Shown: in pieces, positions 9,689 to 18,257 of the stretch | Numbering within the stretch: the stretch's first letter is position 1 | Layout of the letters: each line of letters opens with the position of its first letter | Program-made: the position numbers and the translations under genes | Notes under the pieces: generated by a model | Told to the model about the DNA's origin: nothing | Database searches by the model: none | What the model saw: the letters and a program-made list of their open reading frames with translations, nothing else | Source: Arthrobacter citreus | GTDB lineage: Bacteria > Bacillota > Bacilli > Bacillales > Bacillaceae_G | Direction of reading: 5' to 3' | DNA: 64,000 nt | Assembly: GCA_013200995.1 (NCBI GenBank) | Contig: CP053688.1 | Coordinates: forward strand, 4,588,001 to 4,652,000

Positions 9689-10168
9689 ATGTACATATTT
9701 AAAGATTTTTACCATAATACAGTTGAATTATCATTTGAGAAGCATCCATTTTCACTCAATCCAAAGCATGTTTGGGTTATTTGTAAGTACAATGACCAAT
9801 GGTTACTAACAGACCACCAAAGAAGAGGATACGAATTTCCAGGTGGAAAAGTAGAAGAAGGCGAAACGCCAGAAGAAGCTGCTAAACGCGAAGTTTTAGA
9901 AGAAACCGGTGGAAATGTATCTAAAATTAATTACCTAGGGCAGTATCGTGTTACAGGTAAGGACAAAATCATTATAAAAAATATTTACTTTGCCGAAATA
10001 AGTGAACTTTTAACACAAAAGCATTATTTTGAAACAAACGGGCCTGTCCTATTAGATGAATTTCCACCAAACATAAAAAGAGATCGACGATTTAGTTTTA
10101 TCATGCGTGACGAAGTATTTTCACAAAGTTTAAGTTATTTAAATAATAAAAAAGGCTCACTTTTATAA
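9689..10168 (+). CDS. ytkD: Nudix pyrophosphohydrolase YtkD
   Basis: Nudix hydrolase of the MutT type. The complete Nudix box spans residues 52-75 (GGKVEEGETPEE, then REVLEETGG), giving the Mg2+-binding helix with the REVxEE signature. B. subtilis YtkD cleaves oxidised nucleoside triphosphates and can remove the 5' pyrophosphate of RNA; the close length (159) and gene neighbourhood support the same role here. AGGAAGG precedes the ATG at 9689. The gene ends in its own terminator. Confidence 0.9.
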   Translation: MYIFKDFYHNTVELSFEKHPFSLNPKHVWVICKYNDQWLLTDHQRRGYEFPGGKVEEGETPEEAAKREVLEETGGNVSKINYLGQYRVTGKDKIIIKNIYFAEISELLTQKHYFETNGPVLLDEFPPNIKRDRRFSFIMRDEVFSQSLSYLNNKKGSLL

Positions 10169-10183
10169 GTGAGCCTTTTTACA
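10148..10183 (+). terminator. Terminator of ytkD
   Basis: Stem AAAGGCTCACTT pairs with AAGTGAGCCTTT around a four-base loop and ends in Ts. The left arm overlaps the last codons of ytkD. Confidence 0.85.
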
Positions 10184-10235
10184 TTTTTTTAGTTTGAAAA
10201 TAAATCATGGGCAGGGAAAAAAAAGAAAGTTGAGA

Positions 10236-10350
10236 CTGGAAACAAATCAGTGGAAGTGCAAATAAAAAAGGAGAAACTGCAATTAAATCAGGGGAAGTGC
10301 AAATAAAAAAGATGAAACTGCAATTAAATTAGCAAAACTCCAAATAAAGG
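10236..10350. repeat. GCAAATAAA-type phased repeat cluster
   Basis: In the 443-base gap between ytkD and ytlD no gene is visible. About six copies of a degenerate unit built on TGCAAATAAA / TGCAATTAAAT and ending in a purine-rich GGGGAA- or GATGAAA-like stretch occur here. Comparable bases fall at 10238, 10258, 10279, 10299, 10320 and 10340, so the spacing alternates 20 and 21 bases. The same type recurs at 46401-46475. The rest of the gap, apart from the next repeat cluster, is AT-rich with no recognisable element. Confidence 0.75.
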
Positions 10351-10483
10351 CAATAAATTAGAACAAAGTGTAGCCTGTGAATCAAAAAAAAGAAAAAATA
10401 TCATTAAAATAGTTCGAGAAAGAACAAAATCATGTAAAAAAACATAATAAACACGGAAATGCTCCCCTCAATTAATGCTCAAA

Positions 10484-10549
10484 CCATGTATATCAACAAA
10501 GTTTACTGTTATATCAACAAAAATCACTACTATATCAACAAAGTTCACT
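10484..10549 (-). repeat. GTTGATATA-type 21-bp repeats, three units
   Basis: Read on the minus strand there are three units beginning GTTGATATA, spaced exactly 21 bases (ATCAAC on the plus strand at 10492, 10513 and 10534). The remainder of each unit differs. The start and the period equal those of the large array at 27696-28157, so this is a diverged short member of that family, placed just beyond the end of ytlD. Confidence 0.75.
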
Positions 10550-10611
10550 TATTGTTCGTACTTTCCAAACAAAGATGCTAAAAAAGCTCACAGCTTTAGT
10601 GAGCTTTTCAC

Positions 10612-11418
10612 TTATTTTTTTAATGTTTTTCTCTCTATATATTCAACAATAATATACATTACACCAGCGCAAACGCTGATGATTAATACACTCATTAAGA
10701 CGAGCGTGAAGTTAAATACTTGGAAGCCATATACGATTAAATAGCCGAGTCCGCTTTTAGAAACTAAGAACTCTCCGACAATCACTCCTACCCAAGCTAA
10801 GCCGACATTTACTTTTAATGTTGAAATGACGGTAGGTATACTAGCAGGAAAGATGACATTTTTAAAGATTTGAGTTTTTGTTGCTCCAAAACTTTTAATT
10901 ACTTTTACGTAATTTTCGTCTACTTGTAAAAAGGCTTGATAAATAACTAGTGCTGTAATGACAAAACTTATAATAATTCCCATGGCAATTATTGAAGAAT
11001 ATGAAGGGCCAAAAATTACGATAATGATTGGGCCAAGCGCAACTTTTGGCATTGCATTAAAGACTACTAAAAACGGGTCTAGTACTTTTGAAGTAAATGG
11101 ATACCACCAAAGTATGATGGCTAGAACTAAGCCAAGAATTGTGCCTAATATAAAGCCAACTAGCGTTTCAGTAATCGTAGTCATAGCATCATGATAAATC
11201 GAGCCATCCGCAATTTTAGAGATGAATAAATCGTAAATTTTAGTTGGTGCACTAAATAATAATGGATCAATTATTCTTCGGTGGCTTAAGAGCTCCCAAG
11301 CTATGAAAAATATAATAATAATTAATATTTGGATAAAAAATACTAAAAGTTTTTTGCGGCGATTTTTTTTTGCTATTTTGTCATGATATGATTTTAGCTC
11401 ATCATATACTTTATCCAC
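10612..11418 (-). CDS. ytlD: ABC transporter permease YtlD (ThiX/SsuC-type)
   Basis: Inner-membrane permease with about six hydrophobic spans and the BPD_transp_1 cytoplasmic loop (SFGATKTQIFKNVIFPASIP). The frame is open further upstream, but the GTG at 11418 is chosen. It lies ten bases after AAGGAG, overlaps the ytlC stop (GTGGATAA) and gives 268 residues, which I recall as the length of B. subtilis YtlD. It is the third gene of a lipoprotein-ATPase-permease operon. The family imports taurine, sulfonates, nitrate or thiamine precursors; the substrate cannot be told from sequence. Confidence 0.88.
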   Translation of the reverse strand: MDKVYDELKSYHDKIAKKNRRKKLLVFFIQILIIIIFFIAWELLSHRRIIDPLLFSAPTKIYDLFISKIADGSIYHDAMTTITETLVGFILGTILGLVLAIILWWYPFTSKVLDPFLVVFNAMPKVALGPIIIVIFGPSYSSIIAMGIIISFVITALVIYQAFLQVDENYVKVIKSFGATKTQIFKNVIFPASIPTVISTLKVNVGLAWVGVIVGEFLVSKSGLGYLIVYGFQVFNFTLVLMSVLIISVCAGVMYIIVEYIERKTLKK

Positions 11419-12175
11419 GTTTCTCCAACTCCTTCCAAATAGAAGAAACGTAAGAAGAAAAAAGTGATTGGTGTCTTGCTTCAAAAGGGGAGTGCGTACG
11501 TAATTCCTCTGGTAAATGAAAAACTTTTGATATTTTTGTAGGAGCGTTAGTTAGCGTAATGACCCGATCACACATTGCTACAGCTTCTTCGATATCGTGA
11601 GTTACTAATATAGCGGTTGTATTTAACTTTTTAAATAAGTTGAAAACTAATTCTTCTAGTTTAACTTTATTTTGATAATCTAAAGCTGAAAATGGTTCAT
11701 CCAATAATACAATTGATGGGCTTGTAGAGAGAGTTCTTACTAATGCAACTCGTTGTCTCATTCCACCAGAAAGTTCTCTTGGGTATGCATTTTCGTAATC
11801 TTTTAATCCAACTTCATTTAACAATTCTAAAGTTCGATTCTTATTTTCTTCTGTGTCCTTATCTAGAATTTGAAGACCTAGAAATATATTTTCCTTAATT
11901 GTTTTCCAAGGGAACAAATAATCGTGCTGAAGCATGTAACCAATTTCCCCTGATTTTATATTATATGGTTTGCCTTTGAACTTTACTGAACCCTCATATG
12001 GTACAAGCAAAGAAGAAATAATAGACAAAAGTGTGCTTTTTCCACACCCACTTGGACCTAGTACTGAAACAAATTCACCCTTTTCAACATTAAACGTTAA
12101 TCCATCCAATATTTTAATTGCTTTTTGCTTTGATAAAAATACATGAGAAATATCATCAATTGTAAGATAGCTCAT
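11411..12175 (-). CDS. ytlC: ABC transporter ATP-binding protein YtlC
   Basis: ATPase of the importer. Walker A is GPSGCGKSTLL, the signature LSGGMRQRVALVRTL, Walker B IVLLDEPFSALD, with the switch histidine in LVTHDIEEA. The 254-residue length and the Q-loop MLQHDYLFPW are typical of the nitrate/sulfonate/taurine ATPase group. The stop overlaps the permease start, and the start follows the lipoprotein gene by 12 bases, so the three genes form one operon. Confidence 0.92.
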   Translation of the reverse strand: MSYLTIDDISHVFLSKQKAIKILDGLTFNVEKGEFVSVLGPSGCGKSTLLSIISSLLVPYEGSVKFKGKPYNIKSGEIGYMLQHDYLFPWKTIKENIFLGLQILDKDTEENKNRTLELLNEVGLKDYENAYPRELSGGMRQRVALVRTLSTSPSIVLLDEPFSALDYQNKVKLEELVFNLFKKLNTTAILVTHDIEEAVAMCDRVITLTNAPTKISKVFHLPEELRTHSPFEARHQSLFSSYVSSIWKELEKRG

Positions 12176-12187
12176 TTTAATGACCTT

Positions 12188-13186
12188 CTACTTCTCCGTA
12201 GATTTTTCAGCGAATTTTGTATCAACTAATACTGAGTGTGGAACCTCTTTTGGCAATACGCCAGAGTGTTTCATGATATTTTGAAGATTATTCCACTCAT
12301 CTTCTTCTAATATTGGATTTGTTGAATAAGAGTTTTGAGACTTATAACGATCAATAACTTTTATTGAAATATCTAAAGGTGTATCTTTAAAGAATGGTGC
12401 AACACTTTTTGCGATTTCTTCAGCGGAATGAGAATCAACCCATTGCTCGGCTTCATAAATTGCATCAGTAAATTGTTGAGCTGTTTTAGCATTCTTTTTC
12501 AAATAACTATCTTTTGCTATAAAAGCTGTATATGGTACTTTTCCTGATTCTAAACCGAATGAAGCGACGATTTTACCTCTTCCTTCTTTTTCCATAATAC
12601 TTGCTGTAGGCTCAAATAATTGTACATACTGTCCAGTCCCTGATGCATATGCATTCGCGATATTAGCGAAGTCGATGTTTTGGATAAGATTCAAATCTTT
12701 ATGTGGATCAATCCCATGTTTACTTAGGACATATTCGCCAACCATTTGTGGCATGCCACCTTTTCTTTGCCCTAAAAACGTTTTGCCTTTTAGTTGATCC
12801 CAATTGAATGTACCAGTTTGATTTCGCGCTACTAAAAAAGTTCCATCCGTTTGAGTAAGTTGGGCAAAGCTTTTAACTGGATCATTTGCTCCTTGAGCGT
12901 ATACATAGATTGTTGTTTCAGGACCAACCAATCCAATATCTGCACCGTTTGATAGCACAGCAGTCATTGTTTTATCTCCACCAGCAGTAGTCGTTAATTC
13001 AACATCCAATCCATGCTTTTTAAAAATCCCTTCACTTATGGCCACATATTCAGGTGCGTAGAATAATGAACGAGTCACCTCTGCAACTCTTACTTTTGTA
13101 TTGCCATCTTTTGGTTTATCTTTTGAGCAAGCACCTAAAATAGAAGCAACTAATAAAAATAAAATAACGAACCATTTGATTTTCAT
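12188..13186 (-). CDS. ytlA: Substrate-binding lipoprotein YtlA (NMT1/THI5-like)
   Basis: Extracytoplasmic solute-binding protein. It has a lipoprotein signal with lipobox SILGAC (Cys20) and then an SsuA/THI5-like domain: an EVTRSLFYAPEYVAISEGIF opening, a GADIGLVGPE ligand loop and a LKGKTFLGQRKGGMPQM hinge. Such proteins bind sulfonates, nitrate or pyrimidine thiamine precursors. No TPP riboswitch precedes the operon, so a thiamine link is not supported. The start follows GGAGGG, which can pair with an upstream copy of its complement. Confidence 0.88.
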   Translation of the reverse strand: MKIKWFVILFLLVASILGACSKDKPKDGNTKVRVAEVTRSLFYAPEYVAISEGIFKKHGLDVELTTTAGGDKTMTAVLSNGADIGLVGPETTIYVYAQGANDPVKSFAQLTQTDGTFLVARNQTGTFNWDQLKGKTFLGQRKGGMPQMVGEYVLSKHGIDPHKDLNLIQNIDFANIANAYASGTGQYVQLFEPTASIMEKEGRGKIVASFGLESGKVPYTAFIAKDSYLKKNAKTAQQFTDAIYEAEQWVDSHSAEEIAKSVAPFFKDTPLDISIKVIDRYKSQNSYSTNPILEEDEWNNLQNIMKHSGVLPKEVPHSVLVDTKFAEKSTEK

Positions 13187-13193
13187 TTAATCC

Positions 13194-13233
13194 CTCCTAA
13201 TCGAAAATATACAATTAGCCTATGCATTAGGAG
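13194..13233 (-). promoter_or_regulatory. Inverted repeat that can mask the ytlA ribosome site
   Basis: On the minus-strand transcript CTCCTAAT (13233-13226) is perfectly complementary to ATTAGGAG (13201-13194), which contains the ytlA Shine-Dalgarno. The loop is 24 bases. This could control translation of the importer. The arms are only eight bases, so chance is possible. Confidence 0.4.
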
Positions 13234-13311
13234 AAAATGGGTGAATGCGGAGTTCTGAATGCGTGCAGTTCGATTGAAGAACGGCAGAAAATAATCAATT
13301 TTTGTGCAAAG

Positions 13312-13356
13312 AAAAAACCTCTCAAAATTCCTTTTTTAGGAAATTAGAAGGTTTTT
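13312..13356. terminator. Terminator downstream of the Rrf2 gene
   Basis: An imperfect stem (AACCT..AAATTCC with GGAAATT..AAGGTT) is followed on the minus strand by six Ts. It overlaps the end of the Rrf2-family gene. Confidence 0.65.
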
Positions 13357-13846
13357 ATTTATTGCTCTTCGAAAAATATTTTCGAGTGTCTTCACGTATT
13401 TCGTTAGGTAAAACAGTTGCTAATTCTTTGTTTAACCACGAAAGTGTTTTACTACGTAAATATTCATGCATTTTTTTTTCTGCAGAGAGCATGACTAAAT
13501 TGATCGTGCAGGTAGCACTTGGAGTACAACCTTTTTCTCTATAAAGATAACCATTATCTTTAATGTTTTTACATTGAAATATGGGTTTAGAACCTTCAAC
13601 TGCTTCAATTACATCCCAAAAGGAAATTTCTTCTGGAGATTTAGCTAGTTTAAAACCACCTTTAACTCCTGGAACTGAACTTACTATACCAGCTTTAGAT
13701 AATTTACTAAAAATCTTTGAGAGATATGTATCTGAAACACCTTGAAAGAAGGAAAGTTCCTTTATTCCAATTGGAGAATCTTCAGGAGTATCAATTAAAT
13801 AAACTAGGCAGTGAAGTGCATACTCAACTCCAACGCTATACTGCAT
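13355..13846 (-). CDS. Rrf2-family transcriptional regulator
   Basis: A 163-residue Rrf2 protein: winged helix with IGIKELSFFQGVSDTYLSKIF as recognition region and the wing GVKGGFKLAKSPEEI. Cysteines 92, 107 and 113 lie where IscR and NsrR bind an Fe-S cluster, so redox or NO sensing is plausible, though the spacing (14 and 5 residues) differs from the classic one. The ATG at 13846 is preferred over the TTG one codon before because of the spacing from AAGG. It is divergent from an AhpD-like gene, with opposed promoters and a palindrome between them. It is not obviously CymR. Confidence 0.85.
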   Translation of the reverse strand: MQYSVGVEYALHCLVYLIDTPEDSPIGIKELSFFQGVSDTYLSKIFSKLSKAGIVSSVPGVKGGFKLAKSPEEISFWDVIEAVEGSKPIFQCKNIKDNGYLYREKGCTPSATCTINLVMLSAEKKMHEYLRSKTLSWLNKELATVLPNEIREDTRKYFSKSNK

Positions 13847-13883
13847 CAAAACACCTTCTTCATAAAAGAGATTATGTTAATTA

Positions 13884-13912
13884 ATCTTAGAAATGTTTTA
13901 TTTCTTTGTCAA
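13884..13912 (-). promoter_or_regulatory. Promoter of the Rrf2 gene
   Basis: Read on the minus strand, TTGACA (13912-13907) and TAAGAT (13889-13884) are separated by 17 bases. Confidence 0.65.
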
Positions 13913-13941
13913 ACATTTACTTTTAGAGCAAATAAATGAGT

Positions 13942-13970
13942 TTGACAGAATAAAAAAAACGATATATTAT
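13942..13970 (+). promoter_or_regulatory. Promoter of the AhpD-like gene
   Basis: TTGACA at 13942-13947 and TATTAT at 13965-13970 with a 17-base spacer, about 100 bases before the gene. Confidence 0.7.
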
Positions 13971-13980
13971 GGACTATATT

Positions 13981-14007
13981 AATCGGCGATTAAGTTAGTC
14001 GTCGATT
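13981..14007. promoter_or_regulatory. Candidate Rrf2 operator
   Basis: AATCGGCGAT and GTCGTCGATT form an inverted repeat matching at 8 of 10 positions with a seven-base centre. It sits just past the expected start of transcription of the AhpD-like gene, where a bound repressor would block it. Assignment to the neighbouring Rrf2 protein is inference. Confidence 0.5.
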
Positions 14008-14070
14008 GTTCGATTCAATTATACATCTAAACATTTATTTTTAGAATTAACTTTTTTAGGGGGAAATAAA

Positions 14071-14514
14071 ATGGAACAACAAATTAATTATTATAAGTTA
14101 GCACCTGAAGCAATTAAAATAATGATGGAAATGGAAAAGTATACTAAATCAACGGGTATAGACCATAAACTTCGTGAACTTATTAAAATTCGTGCTTCAC
14201 AAATTAATGGTTGTGCATTTTGCATTGACATGCATACCTCTGAAGCAAGAGAAATAGGAGAAACGGAACAACGTATATATTGTCTTACTACATGGAAAGA
14301 GTGTGCTTTTTATACAGAAGCAGAAAAAGCAGCGTTAGAGTTAACAGAGCATATCACATTGATCCCGAATAAAGGTGTGCCAGGAGAACTCTATAATCGT
14401 GTTAGTAAACACTTCAGCGAAAAGGAATATGTAAATCTTGTCTTTATAATCAATCAAATTAACAGCTGGAATAGAATCTCTATATCAATGGGGAATACAC
14501 CAGCTGAAAGATAA
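14071..14514 (+). CDS. AhpD-like carboxymuconolactone decarboxylase family protein
   Basis: A 147-residue all-helical AhpD-fold protein. The redox pair Cys48-x-x-Cys51 (GCAFCIDMH) with His55 is the alkylhydroperoxidase active-site arrangement seen in AhpD, followed by the TEQRIYCLTTW and FYTEAEKAALELTEHI blocks typical of small CMD proteins. It probably reduces peroxides or acts as a thiol-disulfide relay; the true substrate is not evident. AGGGGGAAATAAA precedes the ATG. The gene has its own promoter, a palindrome in the leader, and a divergent Rrf2 regulator. Confidence 0.87.
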   Translation: MEQQINYYKLAPEAIKIMMEMEKYTKSTGIDHKLRELIKIRASQINGCAFCIDMHTSEAREIGETEQRIYCLTTWKECAFYTEAEKAALELTEHITLIPNKGVPGELYNRVSKHFSEKEYVNLVFIINQINSWNRISISMGNTPAER

Positions 14515-14530
14515 TTATGTCTTTTATAAA

Positions 14531-14564
14531 AAAAGCATCCAGATAAACAGTTTGGATGCTTTTG
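14531..14564 (+). terminator. Terminator of the AhpD-like gene
   Basis: Stem AAAAGCATCCA/TGGATGCTTTT with a ten-base loop. Confidence 0.75.
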
Positions 14565-14623
14565 CACTTTAGGATTTATAATATGGCATTAGATTAATAG
14601 CGAAATTTAATTTTTTATCACTG

Positions 14624-14677
14624 ATTAAAAAAGGGCTATCCAAAAGTCATTAAATCTGACTTTAGGACAGCCCTTAC
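14624..14677. terminator. Terminator of pckA
   Basis: Stem AAGGGCTGTCC/GGATAGCCCTT read on the minus strand, with an inner AAAGTCA/TGACTTT extension, followed on that strand by six Ts. The right side is less T-rich, so it acts mainly for pckA. Confidence 0.75.
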
Positions 14678-14693
14678 ATTTTTATTTATTAAA

Positions 14694-16280
14694 TTATTTT
14701 AAAGGTCCACCAAGCTCAGCTAATTGAGCGTCAAAGCCTTCAAACTTTTTGAAGTTTTCTTGGAATTTTTTTACTAATTCAAGAGCTTTTTGATCATATG
14801 CTGATTTATCTTCCCAAGTTGTTGATGGAACTAATACGCTATCAGGTACACCAGGTACATGAGTTGGAATTGCTAATCCGAAAAACTCATCTTGTGTAGT
14901 TTCAATGTTGTTTAAATCTCCTTCAAGTGCAGCGTGAACCATTGCTCTTGTGTAAGAAAGATTCATACGTTTACCAACGCCATATTCTCCACCAGTCCAA
15001 CCAGTGTTTACTAAGAATACATTTACATTATGTTTTTCAATTTTTTCACCAAGCATTTTTGCATATTCTACAGCTGGAAGCGGTAAGAATGGTGATCCGA
15101 AACATGTTGAGAATGTTACTTGTGGAGATGTAACACCACGCTCAGTACCTGCTAATTTACTAGTAAATCCACTTAAGAAGTGGTACATTGCTTGCTCTTT
15201 TGTTAATTTGCTGATTGGAGGTAATACTCCAAATGCATCAGCAGTTAAAAAGATAATTGCATGTGGATGTCCAGCAACGCTTGGCTCAATGATATTTTGA
15301 ATTGCTTGCATTGGGTATGCAGCACGAGTATTTTCTGTTAAAGTTGTATCATCATAGTCAGCTAAACGGCTATCAGATTTAACAACTACATTTTCTAAAA
15401 CAGTTCCAAATTTAATTGCAGAGAAAATTTGTGGCTCTTTTTCAAAAGTTAAGTTGATACATTTAGCGTAGCAACCGCCTTCAATATTGAATACACCATT
15501 ATCTGACCAGCCATGCTCGTCATCACCGATTAATTTACGGTCTGCATCAGCAGATAATGTAGTTTTACCAGTTCCAGAAAGACCAAAGAATAATGCTACA
15601 TCGCCTTCGCTACCAACGTTGGCAGAACAGTGCATTGGTAAAACATTATTTTGTGGTAATAGGAAATTCATGATAGAGAAAATAGATTTTTTCATTTCTC
15701 CAGCGTATTCAGTACCACCAATTAAGATTATTTTCTTTTCAAATGATACAATAACAAATGCCTCTGAATTTGTTCCATCTACTACTGGGTCTGCTTTAAA
15801 TGTCGGAGCAGAAACAATTGTAAACTCAGCTTCATGAGTTAGAAGTTCTTGCTCAGTTGGGCGAATAAATAATTGATGAGCAAATAGGTTGTGCCATGCA
15901 AATTCGTTAATTACTTGGATAGGTAAACGGTACTCAGTATCTGCGCCAGCAAATCCTTTGAATAAGAATAGTTCGTTACGATCTTTTAAGTAGTTAAGTA
16001 CTTTGCTATATAATTTTTCGAATACGTCAGCAGAGATTGGTTGGTTTACTGAACCCCAATCGATTAAATTTTCAACAGATGCCTCTTTAACAATAAATTT
16101 ATCCTTAGGTGAACGTCCAGTATATTTGCCTGTTGAAACGCTAACTGCTCCTGTTGACGTTAAAATTCCTTCTTGTCTTGTTAGGACTTTTTCAACTAAC
16201 TCAGAAACGCTAAGTTGGTTATACATTTGATTACTAGTAAGTAATTCGTTTAATTCAAAGTTTACATCAACTGTCTTCAT
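14694..16280 (-). CDS. pckA: Phosphoenolpyruvate carboxykinase (ATP) PckA
   Basis: Gluconeogenic enzyme making PEP, CO2 and ADP from oxaloacetate and ATP. At 528 residues it has the full family size. The P-loop [13 protein letters not shown], the Mg/Mn site segment [20 protein letters not shown], and the [16 protein letters not shown] and [15 protein letters not shown] blocks are all intact. AAAGGATGG precedes the ATG. Codons are strongly biased toward T- and A-ending optimal ones, fitting high expression. Upstream sequence contains CcpN-like sites, which agrees with repression on glucose as in B. subtilis. Confidence 0.97.
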   Translation of the reverse strand: MKTVDVNFELNELLTSNQMYNQLSVSELVEKVLTRQEGILTSTGAVSVSTGKYTGRSPKDKFIVKEASVENLIDWGSVNQPISADVFEKLYSKVLNYLKDRNELFLFKGFAGADTEYRLPIQVINEFAWHNLFAHQLFIRPTEQELLTHEAEFTIVSAPTFKADPVVDGTNSEAFVIVSFEKKIILIGGTEYAGEMKKSIFSIMNFLLPQNNVLPMHCSANVGSEGDVALFFGLSGTGKTTLSADADRKLIGDDEHGWSDNGVFNIEGGCYAKCINLTFEKEPQIFSAIKFGTVLENVVVKSDSRLADYDDTTLTENTRAAYPMQAIQNIIEPSVAGHPHAIIFLTADAFGVLPPISKLTKEQAMYHFLSGFTSKLAGTERGVTSPQVTFSTCFGSPFLPLPAVEYAKMLGEKIEKHNVNVFLVNTGWTGGEYGVGKRMNLSYTRAMVHAALEGDLNNIETTQDEFFGLAIPTHVPGVPDSVLVPSTTWEDKSAYDQKALELVKKFQENFKKFEGFDAQLAELGGPLK

Positions 16281-16335
16281 ATACTAATACCATCCTTTAA
16301 ATATATTTGTCTGCCATGTAGGTATCTCGATAAAT

Positions 16336-16392
16336 AGTATAACACATTTATTTTAATAGTGTATACTATTAGTTAATAAAATGTGTTATGAA
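16336..16392 (-). promoter_or_regulatory. CcpN-like operators in the pckA promoter region
   Basis: The minus strand of 16336-16346 reads TGTGTTATACT, a full match to the CcpN consensus as I know it (TRTGHYATAYW); it also overlaps a plausible -10. A second near match, TGTGTTATGAA on the plus strand at 16382-16392, has one mismatch. CcpN represses pckA and gapB on glucose in B. subtilis. No ccpN gene is in the window. Confidence 0.45.
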
Positions 16393-16533
16393 TTTCATTA
16401 AAAAATAAATTTGAGTAAAATGATTTAATTAATAGGTGTAATTTCGTCAAAAGAATATGATAAATAGTAATTTCCATTTAAATAGAAATTAAAAGTTATT
16501 GTAGAATTATGTTAAAAGTAATGATGAAAGTTG

Positions 16534-16562
16534 TTGACAAGAAAGTGAAATTTTAATATGAT
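16534..16562 (+). promoter_or_regulatory. Promoter of the metK leader
   Basis: TTGACA at 16534-16539, a 17-base spacer and TATGAT at 16557-16562: near-consensus sigma-A promoter placed just before the S-box RNA. Confidence 0.8.
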
Positions 16563-16576
16563 ACTTTTCATACGGA

Positions 16577-16760
16577 TACTCTCTTATCCCGAGTAGGTGG
16601 AGGGATACAGGCCCTACGAAGCCCAGCAACCTCACTTTTAGTGAAAGGTGCTGAACCTGATGCAAGACTTTTTTTATGTCTTGAACGATAAGAGCGAAAG
16701 GCAAATAACCAAGAACCCTTTCCTCAGGTAATATTTGATAAGAGGAAGGCTTTTTTTTTG
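16577..16760 (+). ncRNA. SAM-I (S-box) riboswitch with terminator, controlling metK
   Basis: The conserved S-box core is present: closing stem CTCTTATC (16581-16588) with GATAAGAG (16687-16694), the GAGTAGGTGGAGGGA segment, GGCCCTACGAAGCCC, GCAACCTC and AAGGTGCTGAACCTGATGCA. The terminator stem CCTTTCCTC (16717-16725) / GAGGAAGG (16742-16749) is followed by nine Ts. GAAAGG at 16696-16701 can pair with CCTTTC of the terminator as an anti-terminator. SAM binding should therefore stop transcription before metK. Confidence 0.95.
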
Positions 16761-16903
16761 CTCAAAACTTAAATACAGTGGCAATTTCGTAATTTACACT
16801 GAGTTATCTTTATCTTAAATGGGAAACATAGGAATAGGAACAAACTTTTTATTCTTATGTTGAGAAAAAAGAGATCCGTCAATTCAATTTAGGAGGGGAC
16901 TCA

Positions 16904-18100
16904 ATGTCACAACGTCGTTTATTTACTTCAGAATCAGTTACAGAAGGACATCCAGATAAAATCTGTGACCAAATCTCAGATTCAATTCTTGATGCAATTT
17001 TAGCAAATGATCCGAATGCTCGTGTAGCAGCGGAAACATCAGTTACAACAGGTCTAGTACTTGTTGCAGGTGAAATCACAACTTCTACTTATGTAGATAT
17101 TCCAAAAATCGTTCGTGAAACAATCCGTGAAATCGGTTATGATCGTGCAAAATACGGATTTGATGCAGATACATGTGCAGTTTTAACTTCTATTGATGAG
17201 CAATCAGCAGATATCGCTTTAGGTGTAGACCAAGCGTTAGAAGCACGTGAAGGTAGCATGTCAGATGAAGAAATCGAAGCAATCGGAGCAGGTGACCAAG
17301 GTTTAATGTTCGGTTTTGCTGTAAATGAAACACCTGAATTAATGCCACTTCCAATTTCATTATCACACAAAATTGCTCGCCGTTTAACGGAAGTTAGAAA
17401 AAATGAAACAGTTTCTTACTTACGTCCAGACGGTAAAACTCAAGTAACTGTTGAGTATGATGAAAACAATAAACCAGTTCGTATTGATGCAATCGTTGTA
17501 TCAACACAACATGGTCCAGAAGCTACTCAAGCTCAAATCGAAAATGATATTAAAGAACTTGTAATTAAACCAGTTGTACCAGCTGAGTTAATTGATGAAA
17601 ATACAAAATTCTTTATCAACCCAACAGGTCGTTTCGTAATTGGTGGACCTCAAGGTGATGCAGGTTTAACAGGTCGTAAAATTATCGTTGATACTTACGG
17701 TGGATATGCTCGTCACGGTGGTGGCGCATTCTCTGGTAAAGATGCAACTAAAGTTGACCGTTCTGCTGCTTACGCTGCACGTTACGTTGCGAAAAACATC
17801 GTAGCTGCTGGCTTAGCTGATAAAGCTGAAGTTCAATTAGCATATGCAATTGGTGTAGCTAAACCAGTTTCAATCGCTATTGATACTTTTGGTACAGGTA
17901 AAGTTTCAGAAGAAAAATTAGTTGAAGTAATTCGCAACAACTTCGACCTACGTCCAGCTGGAATTATCAAAATGCTTGACTTACGTCGTCCGATTTACAA
18001 ACAAACTGCTGCTTATGGTCACTTCGGCCGTACAGATATCGATCTTCCTTGGGAGCGTACTGACAAAGCAGAAGCTTTAAAAACTGAAGCAGGTCTATAA
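16904..18100 (+). CDS. metK: S-adenosylmethionine synthase MetK
   Basis: Makes SAM from methionine and ATP. Family motifs are complete: [19 protein letters not shown] at the N-terminus, [12 protein letters not shown], and the [20 protein letters not shown] loop. The 398-residue length is normal. AGGAGGGG precedes the ATG. The S-box leader provides feedback by its own product. The codon use is strongly optimised. SAM made here feeds the SpeD, methyltransferase and radical-SAM enzymes elsewhere in the window. Confidence 0.98.
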   Translation: MSQRRLFTSESVTEGHPDKICDQISDSILDAILANDPNARVAAETSVTTGLVLVAGEITTSTYVDIPKIVRETIREIGYDRAKYGFDADTCAVLTSIDEQSADIALGVDQALEAREGSMSDEEIEAIGAGDQGLMFGFAVNETPELMPLPISLSHKIARRLTEVRKNETVSYLRPDGKTQVTVEYDENNKPVRIDAIVVSTQHGPEATQAQIENDIKELVIKPVVPAELIDENTKFFINPTGRFVIGGPQGDAGLTGRKIIVDTYGGYARHGGGAFSGKDATKVDRSAAYAARYVAKNIVAAGLADKAEVQLAYAIGVAKPVSIAIDTFGTGKVSEEKLVEVIRNNFDLRPAGIIKMLDLRRPIYKQTAAYGHFGRTDIDLPWERTDKAEALKTEAGL

Positions 18101-18110
18101 TAATAAGATT

Positions 18111-18149
18111 AAGGCTGAATACGGCATTTGCTGTATTCAGTCTTTTTTT
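18111..18149 (+). terminator. Terminator of metK
   Basis: Stem GGCTGAATAC/GTATTCAGTC with an inner GGCATTTGCT loop and a run of seven Ts. Confidence 0.85.
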
Positions 18150-18257
18150 GTTTATACAGAGTTACATGCTAGTAGAAGACAAATATAGATAGGCATACTT
18201 AAAAATGATTTTTCATAGGTTTAAATGACTAAATCAAAGTTTTAAATGGAGGAACCT

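Noticed and set aside
10475..10744. 89-residue plus-strand frame in the ytkD-ytlD gap
   Set aside because: It reads through the 21-bp repeats and into ytlD on the other strand, with no ribosome site.
13187..13300. TPP riboswitch before the THI5-like importer
   Set aside because: None of the conserved thi-box segments (CTGAGA, ACCTGATCTGG-like) is present in the leader.
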